Source of the DNA: Ifrita kowaldi
Taxonomy: Eukaryota; Chordata; Aves; Passeriformes; Cinclosomatidae
Assembly: GCA_013398055.1 (NCBI GenBank)
Contig: VZRS01008360.1
Location: 310,001 to 374,000, forward strand
DNA: 64,000 nucleotides
Reading direction: 5' to 3'
Program-made: the position numbers and the translations under genes
Notes under the pieces: generated by a model
Told to the model about the DNA's origin: nothing
Databases searched by the model: none
Seen by the model: only the letters and a program-made list of their open reading frames with translations
Shown: positions 10,091-25,509 of the stretch, piece by piece
Numbering within the stretch: the first letter of the stretch is position 1
Layout of the letters: the number at the start of each line of letters is the position of its first letter

Positions 10091-13000
10091 TTGGAAGCTG
10101 GTATTTAAAGGCATTTCTTGAATGGTGACTTTGAATTAATGCACTTGACTCACCTCTAAACACAAACCCCAGGTGGCAGCGTTTAATTAAGAGTTTCTCT
10201 CCTTCGCAGCTATGACGATGGATCCCCAATAGGTATGGGAGATACAGGCACAGGGCAGAACACCACAGCCAGAACATGAACATCACCAAAACAGATGATT
10301 CTACATGATGCTGGTAAGGTTACTTGGTACAGAGTATGCTTTATTCAAGAAAACCCAGCCCTTAGTATTCCAGAGAGAGACCTCTCACAGAGACAACTGC
10401 TCCCTCCAGAGTTTTGCCGGATTGACTCTGCTCCAGGAAGGAAATCAACCTTGCGGCACCCAATTCCCCAAATTCAGCCCACCCACTTTCCTCACCTTTA
10501 TGTTCCTTCCTACACAGTTAAGCAAAACTAAATACATTTAAGCTTATTTAAAGCAGTATTTCAAATTCATTAATGTCACCTACTTTATAAAATTAATTAA
10601 AATTAATTAAAATTAATAAAGCTTAAGAGAAGAACACCTCTCAGAATTAGGTAAAAAGTCTACTTGTTTCTACTGGTGCTAGGTGTGTCTATATATATTT
10701 TCAGGATGAGAACACTTATTATTTTAAATCTTTTACAAATTTTCCCACAATGGTGGAATTCTTTCTGGAGCTTTGATTATTCTCTGTCCTCTTAATAAGA
10801 AGGGGAAGGGAGGAATAAACTACAGAAGACCATGTCTTTTAAATGATACAAGGAGAGAGAGATGAGACAGAAAAAGATCATAAACTTTCTCTAGTTCTTC
10901 TTTGCAAGTGGTGTTACCATTATACTTCTCTTAAAAAAAAAAAAAAAAACACAAAAAGTCCCCCAAAACCCCAAACATTAAAAAATCAGTTTCTTCATCA
11001 TTAGGCAAGGAAACAAATAAATGTCAACACCAGCCCCCTACCCGCTTCCTTCCCAGTCCTCCAATGATTCCAAAGCATTGACTTAGAAAGAAGGAATCTT
11101 TTAACTATTCTGGCACAGCAGTGACTTTTAGTGCTCAAGGTTTGGAGGTGGCAGGGCTGGGGGGACAAAGGTGCAAAAGGTACTTTTGCTGCCCCTTCTC
11201 CTCAGTAAGCAGATATGTGCCTCACTGGAAATAAATGGAATTTTCTTTCTTACCAAACAAAAGAACAAAATCAAATCCCTGCCCTTCATTTTAGGAAAAT
11301 AAGAGCAAATGAACTTGAGATGTAAAATGTCATCTTTGCTCACATGACACTTTCATTTTGGAACAGCAACCCTCTAAAAGGAGAGCACAAACATACCTTG
11401 AGTCAGTCTCCAGGACAGCAAGGTACTCAGACAGAAAAGTGGGAGTAAAAATGCTTGAACAAAATACATATCAGAGACCAATGAGTCAGTTCACAAAGTT
11501 ATTTTTAAAATTAAGAGGTGGCTTGTATTTGCATGTAAACTATTTGTTAGCAGTGTATCTTTCACAGAAGAGACAGACCGCAGGACCAATATCCTGAAAG
11601 ATTCCCAATGGGAAAATATTTTGAGGTTTCCAGTCCTTGGAACCTCACTATTCTTTCATTTCCTATACATTTCACATCTGCTGAAGTGTGCTTAAAATAC
11701 AAAGAAGAAAAAAAGTGCAACCAGAGAATTCCTTTATCCTCAATACCTTATGGCAGTTTGTGCTCAGAAACTCGTATCTTTAATGCTCTGATTGTTTTCT
11801 CCAACATAAGTTAAACCACAGGGACAGCTCAGTAAACATATTGTGCCTGCAGATTTTCAAAAGAAGGTAAGTAACCTTTCAGCACATAGTCACCCCACAC
11901 AGAGAACAAGGAGGGGAAAATAACCCATCAGCTCCACAGAAACACCCAATACGCCCTTGCCTTGTTCTTCCATTAAATGGAATACATAAGAGATGGAAAA
12001 CAATTGTTTCCCTCAATTTAGATGCAACTACTGGTTTCATCTCTTCTTGAGAGCACCCTCAGGAACTGCAGACTCCTGTCCTAAAGCTTGGGCATCTTAA
12101 TATTTTTTTGTTCCCTGCCTCACATCCAGCCAGAAGTTCCCCTTTTTCAATTTGCAACCATTGCTGCTCTCCAGCACTGGCTGCATCTCCCTGTTGGCTC
12201 TCTGCACACCTGCACTTGCCCGAGCACTTCTGTGCCAGGCCCTCTTAGCACATCCCGTTCTCCTCATCAAGGTCATCTCAGTCAGCTGCTCCTCCTCCAC
12301 CTGAGAGGCAAGCACCTGTTTTTGCTGCTCCTCCTCCCAGCTGTGCGGTCACAGCAAGTGACCCCCCTCCCTGGAGGGGCCTCCCTCGTACCTTCCTATT
12401 TGGGAAGAAATCAAGCACTGTGGTGAAAACAGACCTACCTTCTCCTCATGTCAAAAGCAGAGCTCCTTGATGGCACTGATTAATTTCTCAGTTAAAGACC
12501 TAAGAATTTCACACATGCAGAGCAGAGTTCAGTCCAGGCAGGGTTGCTCTGCTCTTCTGAAGAAGGAGAATAAAAATGCAGTTTTAGCAACCACCTGGGT
12601 CAGACTTCTTAGAAATCCAGTGTGTTTATATTTTAGTTTTCTTTCATTACATAGTTTATGAAGTTTTCAAAAAACCAGATAAATGAAATATCTACCATCC
12701 TATAATATGGAAAGGAATGAGTCCCTGCTGCATAATTACTATCAAACTCTTGTTCCATAGAGCATTTCTTCTTCCAGCAGCCTGGTTACAGCTACAGGTC
12801 AGTGACCTGATTCTCATTCCTTTTTCCTAAGAGCATTAAACCCTCCTAGAGCCCGAAAAGCTTTAGATAATCAGCAGCCAATTGTACAAATGTAGAGTTA
12901 AACTCAGCAGTCCTATCTCAGGGTTAATACAGCATCTTAATAAATGAGTCAGTTCTTAAACTCAGTATCAGCACCCACTGATGAACTCCTGACAGCAGAA

Positions 13001-16000
13001 GTGAAGACTGCTGAGGAATGCTAATGGTAAAAATGATGAAATGGAGCATTAAAGGGAAAAAGTAAGTTCCCTTTATTTAGCAGTTTCAGTTGAAGGTGGT
13101 GCAGGAATACACAGCAGAAAAGGTCATTAAATGAAAACGGTGAAGCCGTTTTGCAAGTTTACCTCTTTTCTAGGGCATTTTACCAGATGATCATAACATG
13201 AGACAGTGACAAATGCATTCCAGCTGAGATAAGATATGTGGGTCATGCTGACTTGGCAACATTATAAACCACTATTGGGGATAACACAGCTTCTCTGTGA
13301 GGTAATTTACCTTCTTTGGATGAAAAGATAAATGTGAATTAACAGGGAAGAATCTGAAACATCTGAGCTGTGCTATTGATCTGCTAAGGACCCAGATAAG
13401 TCACAGAGAAACTAATGCTTGCTTTGCTTGAGCTTAGTGATGGATGGGGTAACGGATTTAGCAGCTAAGGGGCTATCACTGTCAACAAAGTCTTAGTACT
13501 AATTTTTATTTTTTTTAATTATACTGCAGTAGTAGGGAAAACATGTCCCATAGCAGCTGTAGGCAGAAGCAATCTTTTACTCATGACATTATGGACAGTA
13601 AAAAAAATATTACAAGGAACAAAAATACTCAGTGCTTCAAATGTGTTCAACAAAAATACATTGGTTTCTGATGTGACAAATGTGGGTTTAGTAAGTATTT
13701 AGTTGTGGAACTCAGTTTTCTTTTCCTGTGAGTTTGGCACCACTTTGCCAGCATTCAGTGATTTGAGAACTATTAGAGAGCCACATCCACCATGCTTCTT
13801 TTAATTCAACTAGCAAACACTGGGGAGCACACAAGTGCTTTCTGCTGAGAATACCAGGCTTTCTGCTTCACCTCTTAGAATTTTTTTTTAAACACCTGGT
13901 CTAGGTACAGCAAATATACTTCTTCTATAAAGAACGTTGTAAAACACTTCTATAATGACACTTCTGTTTTTTGCAGCAAGACCGTTATCCACTTACCAAT
14001 CATAACCAATGAAAGAGAACAGAGATCGTAAATGCAAGCAAAAGGACTGAGTCCTTGCTTAGGAAAGTGAATGGAGATGATTTTTAGTAGAGAATCTGGA
14101 TGTTTATGAGTATGAAAGTACTGTTTGTAAAAGGTTTTTTAAAAGTATATATTTACTGAGACTTTGACATGGGACCTCTGATACAAGTATTTGTCAAAAG
14201 TGTCCTTCAAGACAACAAGCTTCATTTGTAGCTTTTAGTTTGAAAGGAAAAGATTAGATTTTTTCCTATTCTAGTCTATCCTTGTCTTTTCTGTGTGGGG
14301 TGTAGAGGAGGCATTTGAGTAACCAGCCTGCAAGCTCATCTGCCAAAGTGCCCAACGGAACGGGCAGAGGGAAAACTAAAACCAGTCATGGCCTCCACCC
14401 AGTGATCATCATCCCCCCAGTTGATTTTGGCTGTCATTAAGAACTGACCAGATCACAGTTTCCTTTTCAGTATTTTGTATGCAATGCCATCAGAACATAC
14501 ACCTCTGGAAGGAAGATTTGTAATTTCCAAAGGTGAATGGCATATTGAGAAATAAACTGTTAAGTACTAAGCTTTACTACTCTTCCTGTAGCAGCACCCA
14601 TAAAAAAGTATCCACCAAGCAAAAGGGTGAGATGGCATAAGCTTCCTGGGGAGTGCCTATTCCCTGGCAAGCACCAAGTCCAGGTGTTGGCATGTGTTCT
14701 AACTTGAGTGCAGACTTGAAAGCACCAAGAAATGTACTTGGAAGAAAGCAGAACCCCTTTCATTCCTGCAAGATACCACCAAATACAATTAATTCCAAAG
14801 AGTTCAGTTCAGCTTTTGTGAATAATTAAAAAGCTGAGGAGCTCCAAAGGGGAGCTTAGCAAAGAGCAGAATACTAAGAAAAATGATGTCATTTGCAAAC
14901 AACAGAGTACTAAACAAACTAATCCATAGCCATAACCTCAAGCCAACCAACGGAAAGGGCAACTGAAGGGCAATAACAGAAAACAGAAAACAAACATCAG
15001 TCCCAGAAAGGTCAGAGAGCAAGGTGAAAGTCATTCTGCTGCCTGCATCCATCTCTTACACTGGCACTTCCTCCTGCCCAGCAGCCTTGGCAGAGCCTTG
15101 TGATGAGCCCCAGGCTGGTGCAGGCTCTGCTTCCCTGCCCCACACAGGGATGTGTCTGGAGGAGTCCTGGGGCATGTTTAGTAAAATCATTGATGTTTTA
15201 TTCAAGAGCTTTTAGAGAGGAGAAGAGTACACAGTGGTTACCGATACATTTTGCTGCTGACAAAACAGCAATTTTGTTCTCCCACAAAAATTCCTCACAG
15301 AAGCCGTGACTTGGCTCTGCATTGCTGTGGGCCAGACAAAGCCCACAGATTTCTGTCCGTGAAATGTCCCCGCCACACTTTTACCCACAGCCTTTGCTAT
15401 GCATGAGCCCCTGTATCTGTTTCAGAAAGTGCTCCTGTAAGCCAAGCCTCATTGGTAGTACTGAGATGATCACAGAGTTGCTACAGAGAAACCAGCCGAT
15501 TGTGGTTTCAGAGCTCCTGCAGGAAAGCAAGGCCCTTCTCCATGTCTTCAGTGAGATGAGGGAAAAAGTTATCTTGTTTCGCTGAGAAAATTTCAGGTCA
15601 TCATATAGAGCTGTTAAAAGTAAGAAAGTCAGTGAGATTGTAGAAGGATTTCCTCCAGTAAACAATATTCGCTTCCCCTTTGGTATCTTAAGACAAGTTG
15701 CTTCCTTGAAATCAGAAAACAGTGTTACACACACGTACAGTAATGAGTAACTACAGAGTTCGGCTGTGTGCTTATGCCTTGCACAATAAGGAACCTAGTT
15801 TTGTCTCAAGTTATATCTCTAGAATTTAGAAATCAAACCTAATCTAATTTGCTACAGCTGGACACCACCTGCAGAGTACTGTTTAAGTACTCTGAACATT
15901 ACGTACTTATCTTTTAAATATTGATAATGCCATTTTTCATTTATGTGACATGAAGTCCCACAGGGAATAATTATGCTAATAAACCTTAATGATTCTTGCA

Positions 16001-19000
16001 AATAAATGATCAAACAAAATTGCTACTGTTGATTTATATTAATGGATGCCTTTAGGAGAAGATTTGTCAGGATGTGCTGCTTCTTGAATCCCAATTCATC
16101 TTATTTAGCAGAAGAATGTACATAGTTTGTAAAACAGATTAAGTGTTTAAAATATAATGTGTTCATGCAGTTTTTGCAGTTCATAACACTCAAGGACTAT
16201 TATCTTGCCTTATGGCAAATCTGCATTAAAGGCTTCTTTGTATACAACCTTTGTCAGTCCTTTTTTCCCCTCCTTTTGTCCCCTGTGGCTAAAAAAGTCC
16301 TCCTTCAGAAGATCTCTAACTTAACCTTTCTGTCACTCATGCAAGAATCAGTGATCACTATGCCGTTGTAACAGATAAACAACACTGTTGAACAACTTTG
16401 CTTTTACTGTAATTTGTCCAGAAACATTCTTGGTGCCTTAATAAGGGCACATGACCTGAACCTGGGTGACCTACAGAATTTTACAGGATATGTTAAGATG
16501 AGCAGTTTCTACTTTTCCTCTACTATCAGATATGCTTATTCCCAACCACCCATACTTCTGAAATTTTAAGTTCATTTGGAAAACATTTTACATGGGCTTG
16601 CCTTCTAGATAGCATCTATGTTTGAAAGCAATACCAATGGACTTTTTGCTTTAGCTTATAAATAACCATTTCCTGACTCCATATCTATTCAGATGTATAC
16701 TAGAGAGATACAACTGTAGTTCAAGAACCTCATTTTAGTATTTTTGGAGGAATTATCTCTATCCTCTCTCATCTCCATTACTGGTTTAGTATTTTCTTCC
16801 CATCCCACAGGTCTTTTGTACTACAAGGTACTCTTTTGGGCACTCCTAATTCCTCAATTTTTCCTCTTGTCATGAAGCATTTTTCAGGCCTTGCCTCACT
16901 TCATTTGCACGCGAGTACTATTACTCCTCTTCCTTCTCTGTCAGTGGGTTTGGAATGATATCTCTCATCAGGTTTCTTCAGGATCCAAAAGCTCTGTTGA
17001 GACCTCATTTCTGCAGACAGAAGAAGCAAAAAACAGGACTAACACAGTATCTATGTTAAATGAGATTTTTCATTGCCCCTCCAACATAGAAACTTTTCTC
17101 CTAAACTGCCTCATCTCTTCTTTGCAGGTTGTTTTAATGTGTGGTGGTCGGGTGAACCCCATTGCACATGACTTCTTGCTATTTATTTGAAATCCAGTCA
17201 CTTCTTATTCTCACATCATCTGGCCAGAATGTCTGCTTTTATATACTGTAGACGTTCTAATTTAAGTTATTTGATCCTTAACAGTTCATGCATTTTAGCT
17301 AAAATTTATTTACAATTAGATGATGAAACATTCACTTATACCTTTTTCATGCATGTAAACTGAGATTCCAAATGGATGTCACTACCAATTTGCTAGGAAC
17401 ACATACACATTCCTTAGTGCTTATATGGTGGATTAATTCTGGTTTAATACTCATTCATTTTTATCCTGTGTCTTCTAAATAATTCATGTTTATTGATTAT
17501 GACTTACAAGTACCACTGAACCAGGACTCTTCACAGACAGCTGCATAAAACAAAACCACTTTTACCTAGACTGCAAGATTCACTTTCTAAATATTTTCCC
17601 CTTTTAAAAACTGACTTGAAAGGAATCTTATCTGCTTGTTATGCAATGTGCTAGTTTCCTGAAGGACTGTATGTTTTTATTTTATTTCCAGTAAGGGGGC
17701 TTTCTTTTTCGGAAGTTCAATATTTTGCTATTCAGTATTTGAAAAACTTATTCTCTTTGTCTTCCAGGCAGCAAATACCCACCTTGTCTGGCTCCCAAGG
17801 TGGCTTAGCAAGTCACAGCAAAGCATCCTGTTACTCTGCACACAGCCTAGGATGGGAAAGGTGTCCAGCCAGGCTAGACCTAAGGTGTAGAAGAAAGTCC
17901 ACCTGCACAAATCCTTCTCTGGACACCTTGAGCTTGAGGACAGAAGCCTGAGTCCTTGTAGCAGCTTGTCCTCAACTGAAAGCAAGAAAACAACCAACCA
18001 ATAATAATAAAATTGTGCCTTCAAAGTGGGATGTGGAAATGTAGACTATAAACTGAGATCTATCTTAAAGAATAGATAATACTAAATAGCCAGTAGTTTT
18101 GGATGTAGAAGATCTACCTTCCATGCCCTCAACTGCAGAGAGAGAATTTGTCCCATTTTCCTCAAGAAGCTGTGAAAAAAACCTGAGATTATTTTCATCC
18201 CAAAACGTATGGAAACCCTTCCTAAATAGTAATTTTCTGGCCAGTCCTAGTCAGTGATAAATGAATGTTAAGGTTATATCTATAGGCTCTACTAAGCTGT
18301 ATTTTATCTAAGATTTGAACAGTTTAAACTGATCTGAGTAAAACCTGAAAAAAATCCTAGACATTTGCGGACATTTATTTTCTAAATAATATTGCTGAAA
18401 ATGTATAATTCAGCAATAAAACAGGCAGAGTTTACAAGCAAATGATATAATAATAACGCTAAGCATAAGCTTAGTCATGTCATACTGTAAGGCAAAGCTC
18501 TGTAATGAACTCAAAATGAACTATGACAGAAACATAACAAATAGACAAGAATAACAATACCAGTACAAAACAAATACCAAACCACGCATTTTTGTGCCAT
18601 GTCTACCTACAAGCAAAGGATGTTTACTGTGAATTCTTTTTATGCTCTGCAGATCTCACTTACACAAAGTTTTGAACCTGTCCTAGTTGGTAATCTTCTA
18701 AGAGTAAGGAGATGGGGTAATTAAGATGCTTAAATGTAAAGCCATGAAATAACATGACATTCATGACATACACCCAAGCTTTTCTGTAGGTCTCTTTCAG
18801 GTATCCTTTTAATTGTTGATACCCTGGAAACAGTGACATTTTAAAAATAGGTCAAGTAAGTTTTAACCTTAATAAATTAGAGCATTAACATATTTATAGC
18901 ATTCCATAACATTGTTCAGGTGCAGGAGCTGTGCCTCATATTCTTCTTCAGGACTGACAGAGGAAAAGAAGGTCTCCCCAGGCCACATTTCTGGTGCATA

Positions 19001-22000
19001 TTGCCCAGGGAGTGAAAGTCACAGTACAAACACTGATTTAGCAAGGAAAAGAAAAGGAAAATGAGCTTTGGCACATATTTGCATCTGACTGTGTCCAGCC
19101 CTGGGAGAGGATCCTGGCCTGGGGAGGGCTCTTCTATTGGCACAAATCAGAACCTGAAACAGCACAGCAGAACCACATTCCTGGACACCACCCTCTACAC
19201 CCTCAATTGTGACTCCAGTTGTGTGTGGTGACCTGGTCCCAGGCTTCGTAGCCACCTGCTTTTCTCACAGTAACATCATGGGCTATCACAGGCACTTGTC
19301 CTTCTTGGACCTGGGAACAGAGGCTGCACTGACTACAGCTATCTGAATGCAGTGCTGCCTGTGTCTGCCTGAAGATGACCAAAGTGACTGTTTTCCTACA
19401 CAGTGTATCTTTAAAATTCCCAATTAGAAGACACGAAAATACACTCTAGGCCTGGGCTTAATTTAAGAGTTTTGCTGTACCCTGCTCTTCCTTTAACAGA
19501 AATGCCTTGTTTCCCTGGACAAGTTTCTGTATGACTCACCATTTCCATACCCTCAGCCTCACATTCATGAATGCACCAAGGCTATTGAATATTTATCAGA
19601 TTTTGGACTTTTTTTTTTTTCCTGGAAGATTTGCATTTAAATAAATGACAACAAAAGAGAGAGCTGAAAAGAGTCTTCCAGAACTCCCCCACATTACCTC
19701 CTTCAACCTTTGCACCATCATTCCACCATTGTCTACCAAATCTTCCCAGGCAGACAGAGAATATATTACTGTTGCAAAAAGCAAGATGCAATTTAGGAAC
19801 AATAACTGTATATGATTACATGAGCTTACAACATGCATATTGTTATGATGCTTAGGTTAGGTTTTTATTGCTATTATGAAAAAGTCTACAATATTTGCTT
19901 AATCCTTCATTGAAATTAATGTAGAATTTGCCGTTTATCACTTTTTTGTTATTTTATTTGATTTTTTTTCCTGGAAGATGCTCTGGTGGAAAATGTGAAC
20001 TTATCTTCCTTTAATTCATTTAAAATTAACTTCCTCAGCATAATCTTTTTCTATCCTCTCCCTGAGTGATAGCCACTCTTCACACAAGAGAGTCTTCTGG
20101 CAGCACTCCCTCCCCATTTTTGGCGCAAATGCCACCAATGAGGACCTGCCACTCTCTTTGGTGCCAAGAAAACCGAGATGTTTCTGTTGGACTGGCTCCA
20201 ACAAGGGTGAAAATCAGAGTTTCTGCATGTTCCTTCAAGGAACAAAAAAGAAGCACCAAGATCTCGCCTGCCTACTCCTTGCACAAGCTTTTCCTTTCCC
20301 ACAGGCATCCCTGCAACACCAAACATCCACAGAGCAGTGAATAAGCTCAAGACCAGAGACATGGAGACTTGTGCTGCTAATGGAAATGGCCGCTTAGGAC
20401 AGAGAGAGCTGTGTGGAAAAGCTCTGAATCCGTTTTCCCTTCACCCTCACTCAGTAATGCAGAGAAAGGGAAGATAAAAGTGAGGGAGAAAAAAAAAATT
20501 TAAAAAGTAATTTTAAAAAAAGCAGCTTTGAGAGCTTGCAGCTGCTTCTGAGGGTCTGCAAAACAGAGGCAACCTCTGCTAAACATCCACTTATCTCAGA
20601 GCAACAACTGAGCTCATCCTCCTGTCCCTACCACTACCCAAACTGCACAGAGAAACAAGCAGGAGCAACCTGAGCCCCTTTCTCCTCTCCCCATGTCCCA
20701 CCTTAGGAAACCTGCACCAGGTAAAGGCAGCACCAGAAGATGGACCAGAGGCATTTGGGTGTGTGATGCCACAAGTCACGCTTGTAAACAGATGATTTCA
20801 AAGGCAGGTTTTGCTTTTGCAAGGGATTTTTTGGTCTTGCTGTTACCATGATGTGTTTAGAGGGTCAAGGACAGAGCAGCAATGACTCACACAATGCCAT
20901 AGCTGGGGGATAGGATGTCTGTAAGAACCAGAAATCACCTCCCTTTGCTGGTCCTTATACCAGTCCTAATGTACCTGCAGCTGCTAAACTGCACTGCAAG
21001 GATATTAAATTTGTACAGCTCCTTCATGCTGGCAATTGCACTCGCTATAGAAAGGTATTACAAAAGCACAGAGAAAGGATGGATCTATTTGATTCCCAAT
21101 GGGGCACCATGAGAAAGTTCAGCAACTTCCAGATCATCACACTGCATCTGTTCTGGTGGCAAGTGCTAACGTTGACGGTTTTCATTCTATACAGTTACTA
21201 GAACTAATCCATACCTTTGTAAACTCAGAGTAATTTCTATCCTGAGAAACAGTGTCTTCTCATTCTAAATCCGCTTTAATGATCACGCCTACCCCGTTCC
21301 ACTGAGACCTTTCAGAGGGAAGAGGCTCTAATCTATTTAGCTTCACGAAGGGTTTCTCTCTGACACGTGCTCTCCTAATAGACCATTTATCAGGATGAAG
21401 GGTGATCCCCAGAGAGTGCAGACAGCAGGACTGGCCTAGCCTGAGTGACAGTCTGTCCAGCAGAGATTGACTTTAATGAAGCACAGAATAAACAGGAAGA
21501 TTAAGAGAGTGCAAAAATCAGTGACAAGTTTTGAGTCCACCTGGGCAGCTTACTGTGCAGCACAGATCTGTCACTGAGTTATAAATGTTATATATCTGTT
21601 TGGTTGCTAAGGATCAAACACAGCAATCCCACACACATTACAAGAGAAAGCTTTCCCCTTGAGTCTCACCCTTGAGAAACAGTACCTGCTTTAAGCCCAG
21701 AAACACAAGCTGAGGGTGGACTGGACTCTGGCAATGTTCTGGTCTGACCCTCTGCTCAGAGCTGGGCCAGTTTCCAGTATGTTGCTGGGGGATTTTCCAA
21801 GTAATTAATTTTCAGTTGACAATCCTTTGTAAATATTCCTGACGGAGTTTCTTTCTCTGTGGCAGAAATGTAGTGACAGTATGGCTGTATTGTACAGGAT
21901 CCACTTTAGCAAAGTTCAGATCATAGCATCTCCCAAAATCCTGCTACTGACGATGGATAGAAGGCAGGTGTGCCTGCCAGTTAGAAACATCTACCTCAGG

Positions 22001-25000
22001 GTGAGTTCATGTCAGCAGCTCTCTGCACTGGCTGTTAATGGAAAAAGATCAACTCAGACACAGACACTTTTGGACAATGACTTGCATCCACAAACATCAG
22101 GCTCTTAGCCCTGAGGTGTAGCCAAGGCTCATTCTTCATTGTGACAACTGTGACTCTTACGCCAGACATCTCTCCAGCATCTTCAAACTTATTTCTTTTG
22201 TTGGACTTGGATAGAAATTCATAAATGGAGGCTGAAGCTACAAATAGAGAGTTTTTCACCTAGCGATAACAAGCTTCAAATGTGGACAGGATTATTACTA
22301 CTACACCACCTCACAGCTAGAAAAGCCCAATTACAGTATATATATCTACTACCAGCAAGCAAGAATCATGTTAAATCTTGTCTCTGGATGATCTGCTGGA
22401 TGTAAAGACACCACTTTGATAAAGCAAAAAAACTAATCATCTTTCTGCAGAGGCTAGTCTTGAAGAGAGCACACAATACTGGCAAGATTACTTTACTCCC
22501 CCCAAAAATGGAGTTTTAGCTCTAGTTTCTAGAGCAGAATTAAGTCCCTATTAACTACTTTCAAACAGCTTTGCTCATGCAGGTCAAACTCTTTACTGAA
22601 ATAAAGCAAAAGTTTCCAAACAGAAAACTACAATACATACTGTTGCTGCCAAATATCAGGACCACCTAAAGTTTTTGACATAAAGTGACTATGTAAAATC
22701 AGCTTTATAGATGCAGTTCTAGAGTTCACACTGTCTAGTTTATTTCCGTGTAAAAAGCCTGTTTTGTCTGTGCCAATATTCACATATGACATCCAGCCCA
22801 ACAGACAATGGCTGCTCCACTGTATAGACTTCTGTACGTGTTCGTTTTTTTCAAAGCACCAATACATAAGGTGTGAGCACAAGAAATGAAACAATGTGAA
22901 ACAAGCAATACAAGAAGTGTTTCAGGATCCCCATCTGCCCATGCTGCAATTGTACACGGCCAACAGATGATGGCACCAAAATTCAGTCTGTTAGCAAATG
23001 CTACTTGGGAATTGACAAAGTGTTTGGGCAAATACATCAAAATAAATCTACTGACATGTAGCGAATTTAAACAACATAAAATAGACACAACTTAGGGAAG
23101 GATGGAATGCACCTTTTACAGTAAACCATCACTTTCCCCCTGCTCCCTCTTTGCCCACATCTCAAGGACTTTGTCTTTCAAAGTGTGGACAGTCAGGGTC
23201 TGACTTCTGAGGGACGCTGTGGACAGATATTCATATCAATGGCGTCATCGTACCTTCAGTCTTTGCTAATCTTGTGCTACACAGAGCAGTAAGAATGCTC
23301 TTAAAAGCACAGGCTAACTACAGGATCAAATGTGCAATCAAGAATGAGAAGCTCAAGGACTGTACTTCCAAATGCATAAATAATTTGGCTGTTAGAAGTC
23401 ACAAATGTACTGCCCCATCATGGATATTTCCATGAGTTTCTTCAATCTTTCTCAATTGCTCTGGTTTAAACACCATCAGTTTTGGCTAGCACTTGAAAAA
23501 CCATCTGGTATATAAATATTCATAAATTAATTTATGAGAAATACAGTGTCCTTTCACTGCTTCTCAGGTAAACATCACATGCAGCTCTAAAGAAGCAGCA
23601 GCAGTACAGTTTCAAAGTAGCAGGAACTGTATATATGCTTTAAGATTGCACAACCTGATTAGCAATAGTATTTCTAATGCTGATTATACCTTAAAGCAGG
23701 AAGGAGGCGGGTGTTAAATAACTAAACAAAGTACAACAAACAAACACTTCAGTGTTTAACAAGTTACTGGGTTTAGTTATTCCAGAGGTTTAATGGAAGC
23801 TATGTCGTTTCATCTATGAAAAGTGCCTTCTGTTTGCCATATGTTTGCAGAGCCATCATTAAAACTGTAATTTATTATTGGAATGAGCCTCAAAAATATT
23901 ATGACCCGGCATCACATCCTGGAACCAAAGGTCAGATCAGCATTTTGTTCATGGTATTAAGCTCTGATATGCCTCAAGAAAGACAAAAGAAGTCCATTAA
24001 CTCTGGAAGGCCAAACCCTGCCCATCAACTTGTTAGAAGTCTAATTAGCAGGTTGAATTCTACAGTCCATAAAAATGCTAGTGGCCACACAATTTGAAAG
24101 GGTAGAACTTACTGATATTTCACAATGGGTATTTAAAATTTTTAAAATACTACAAAGCTTAATTATGGAATATAAAGAGTAAAACATTTTTTGACACCTG
24201 ACACATTCATATGTTCCTATTGCCAAAATGACTGCACTGTCATTTGAAAGCTTAAAACTGCATCTTCTGTGTTCAGAGATCACCATGAAAGCAATTTCTA
24301 TAACCTGTCCATTTATCCCTTCCAGCTCATTCATTTACTGATAGGACTGTCATTTGTTGACAGACAGTAATGACGGTATTAGTAGCTGGTTTATCCTCCT
24401 TTGTACATTTTATAGACCTTTCCTCATTAAAGAATATTTTGACACATTATAACAAGACAACATATTCTTTATGCTTGATGCACAGGTAGTATCTTTATAC
24501 TAGTACGTGCCTATGTTAAAAGAGAGCACAGGTTTTTATTATTAGAAACTGTGCAGTCTCTGCTTTTAAGTTATGTCAGGAAAAGGTTTTAGATGAGATC
24601 CTGCTATTCAAATATGCAAACGAGTTTTACACTATCGAAAATAATAACAAGATTCAAAACCTACCTTCTTTATTCATGCAAAGTATGTTGTAGGGATTAT
24701 TTTTTTCATACCTCTGAAGTTGTCTGTACTGTTCCAAAGTAAATCTTCTGTTCTATATGACTGATGCTTCTCCCTGTATTTTGAGTATTACACCATGGTC
24801 ATTTGCTCAGGAACATCCTTGTAAATGAAAACACTGAAATGGAAATTAAGGAAACACTTTTTTTCTACAAAAAATACTATATACTCTCTGCTTAATCTGA
24901 TTTTCATTGAGGGCTAATTTTAGAAAGTTGCTTATTCTCCATATTTCAGACTTGGATCCATTAAAATCCTTCCTTTTTCTAACCTCTCACTGTCAACTTT

Positions 25001-25382
25001 TTAACTAGGTAAGAAAAAAAGTATACCATATTTATACCATGTATACTGGGTTGGGCTTCTGCACGCAGCTGTGAAGTGAAAAATGGCAGTAAGGGTTGGG
25101 ATTAAAAGGCCGAAGTTGCACAGGTAAAATAGCAGTGTGTAATTACCAGTAGCTAAAATAAAAAGCCAGGGCAGACTAGAAGAGATTTTGTTCAGATGAA
25201 GTATTTTACATCTTTTCCTTGCATTACTTTCTCACAAGACCATAGATCAATTACTGAACTACTAAAGCCTATCCCCATCTTTGTCAACATCTAAGTGATT
25301 AAGTACCACTTTATCACAAAAAGTGAGCCTTGACTGATGAGAAAGCAGCCAACCTCATATAGAGGCTGTAAAATCACATATT
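10091..25382. other. Gene-poor interval upstream of MNS1, first part
   Basis: AT-rich sequence with no exon I can support on either strand. Short simple repeats occur, such as three AATTAAAATT-like units near 10587-10620 and an A-run near 10931-10947. Moderately GC-richer patches near 12.1-12.4, 15.0-15.2, 19.1-19.3 and 20.1-20.8 kb show no recognisable homology. Confidence 0.5.
10587..10620. repeat. Short AT-rich tandem repeat
   Basis: Three consecutive copies of a 10-base unit (AATTAATTAA-like) give a purely A/T stretch. Confidence 0.8.
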
Positions 25383-25509
25383 ATCATAGAATCATAGAAT
25401 GGTTTGGGTAGGAAGGAATCTTAGGGATCATCTCACTCCAACCCCCCTAACATGGGCAGGAACACCTTCCATTGGCCCAGGCTGCCCAAAGCCCCAACCA
25501 ACCCGGCCT
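25383..25509 (-). mobile_element. CR1 LINE, truncated 3' end
   Basis: On the plus strand the segment starts with two ATCATAGA-type units followed by ATGGTTTGGGTAGGAAGG and later CTCCAACCCCCCTAACATGG. This is the reverse complement of the avian CR1 3' end, whose tail is a short ATTCTATG-type repeat. Only about 127 bases remain; the 5' break is near 25509. No reverse-transcriptase sequence is present, so it is a dead fragment. Confidence 0.88.

Noticed and set aside
20915..21112. Hydrophobic plus-strand frame of 65 codons resembling a membrane segment
   Set aside because: Short, without splice or homology support; chance frames in this composition are often hydrophobic.
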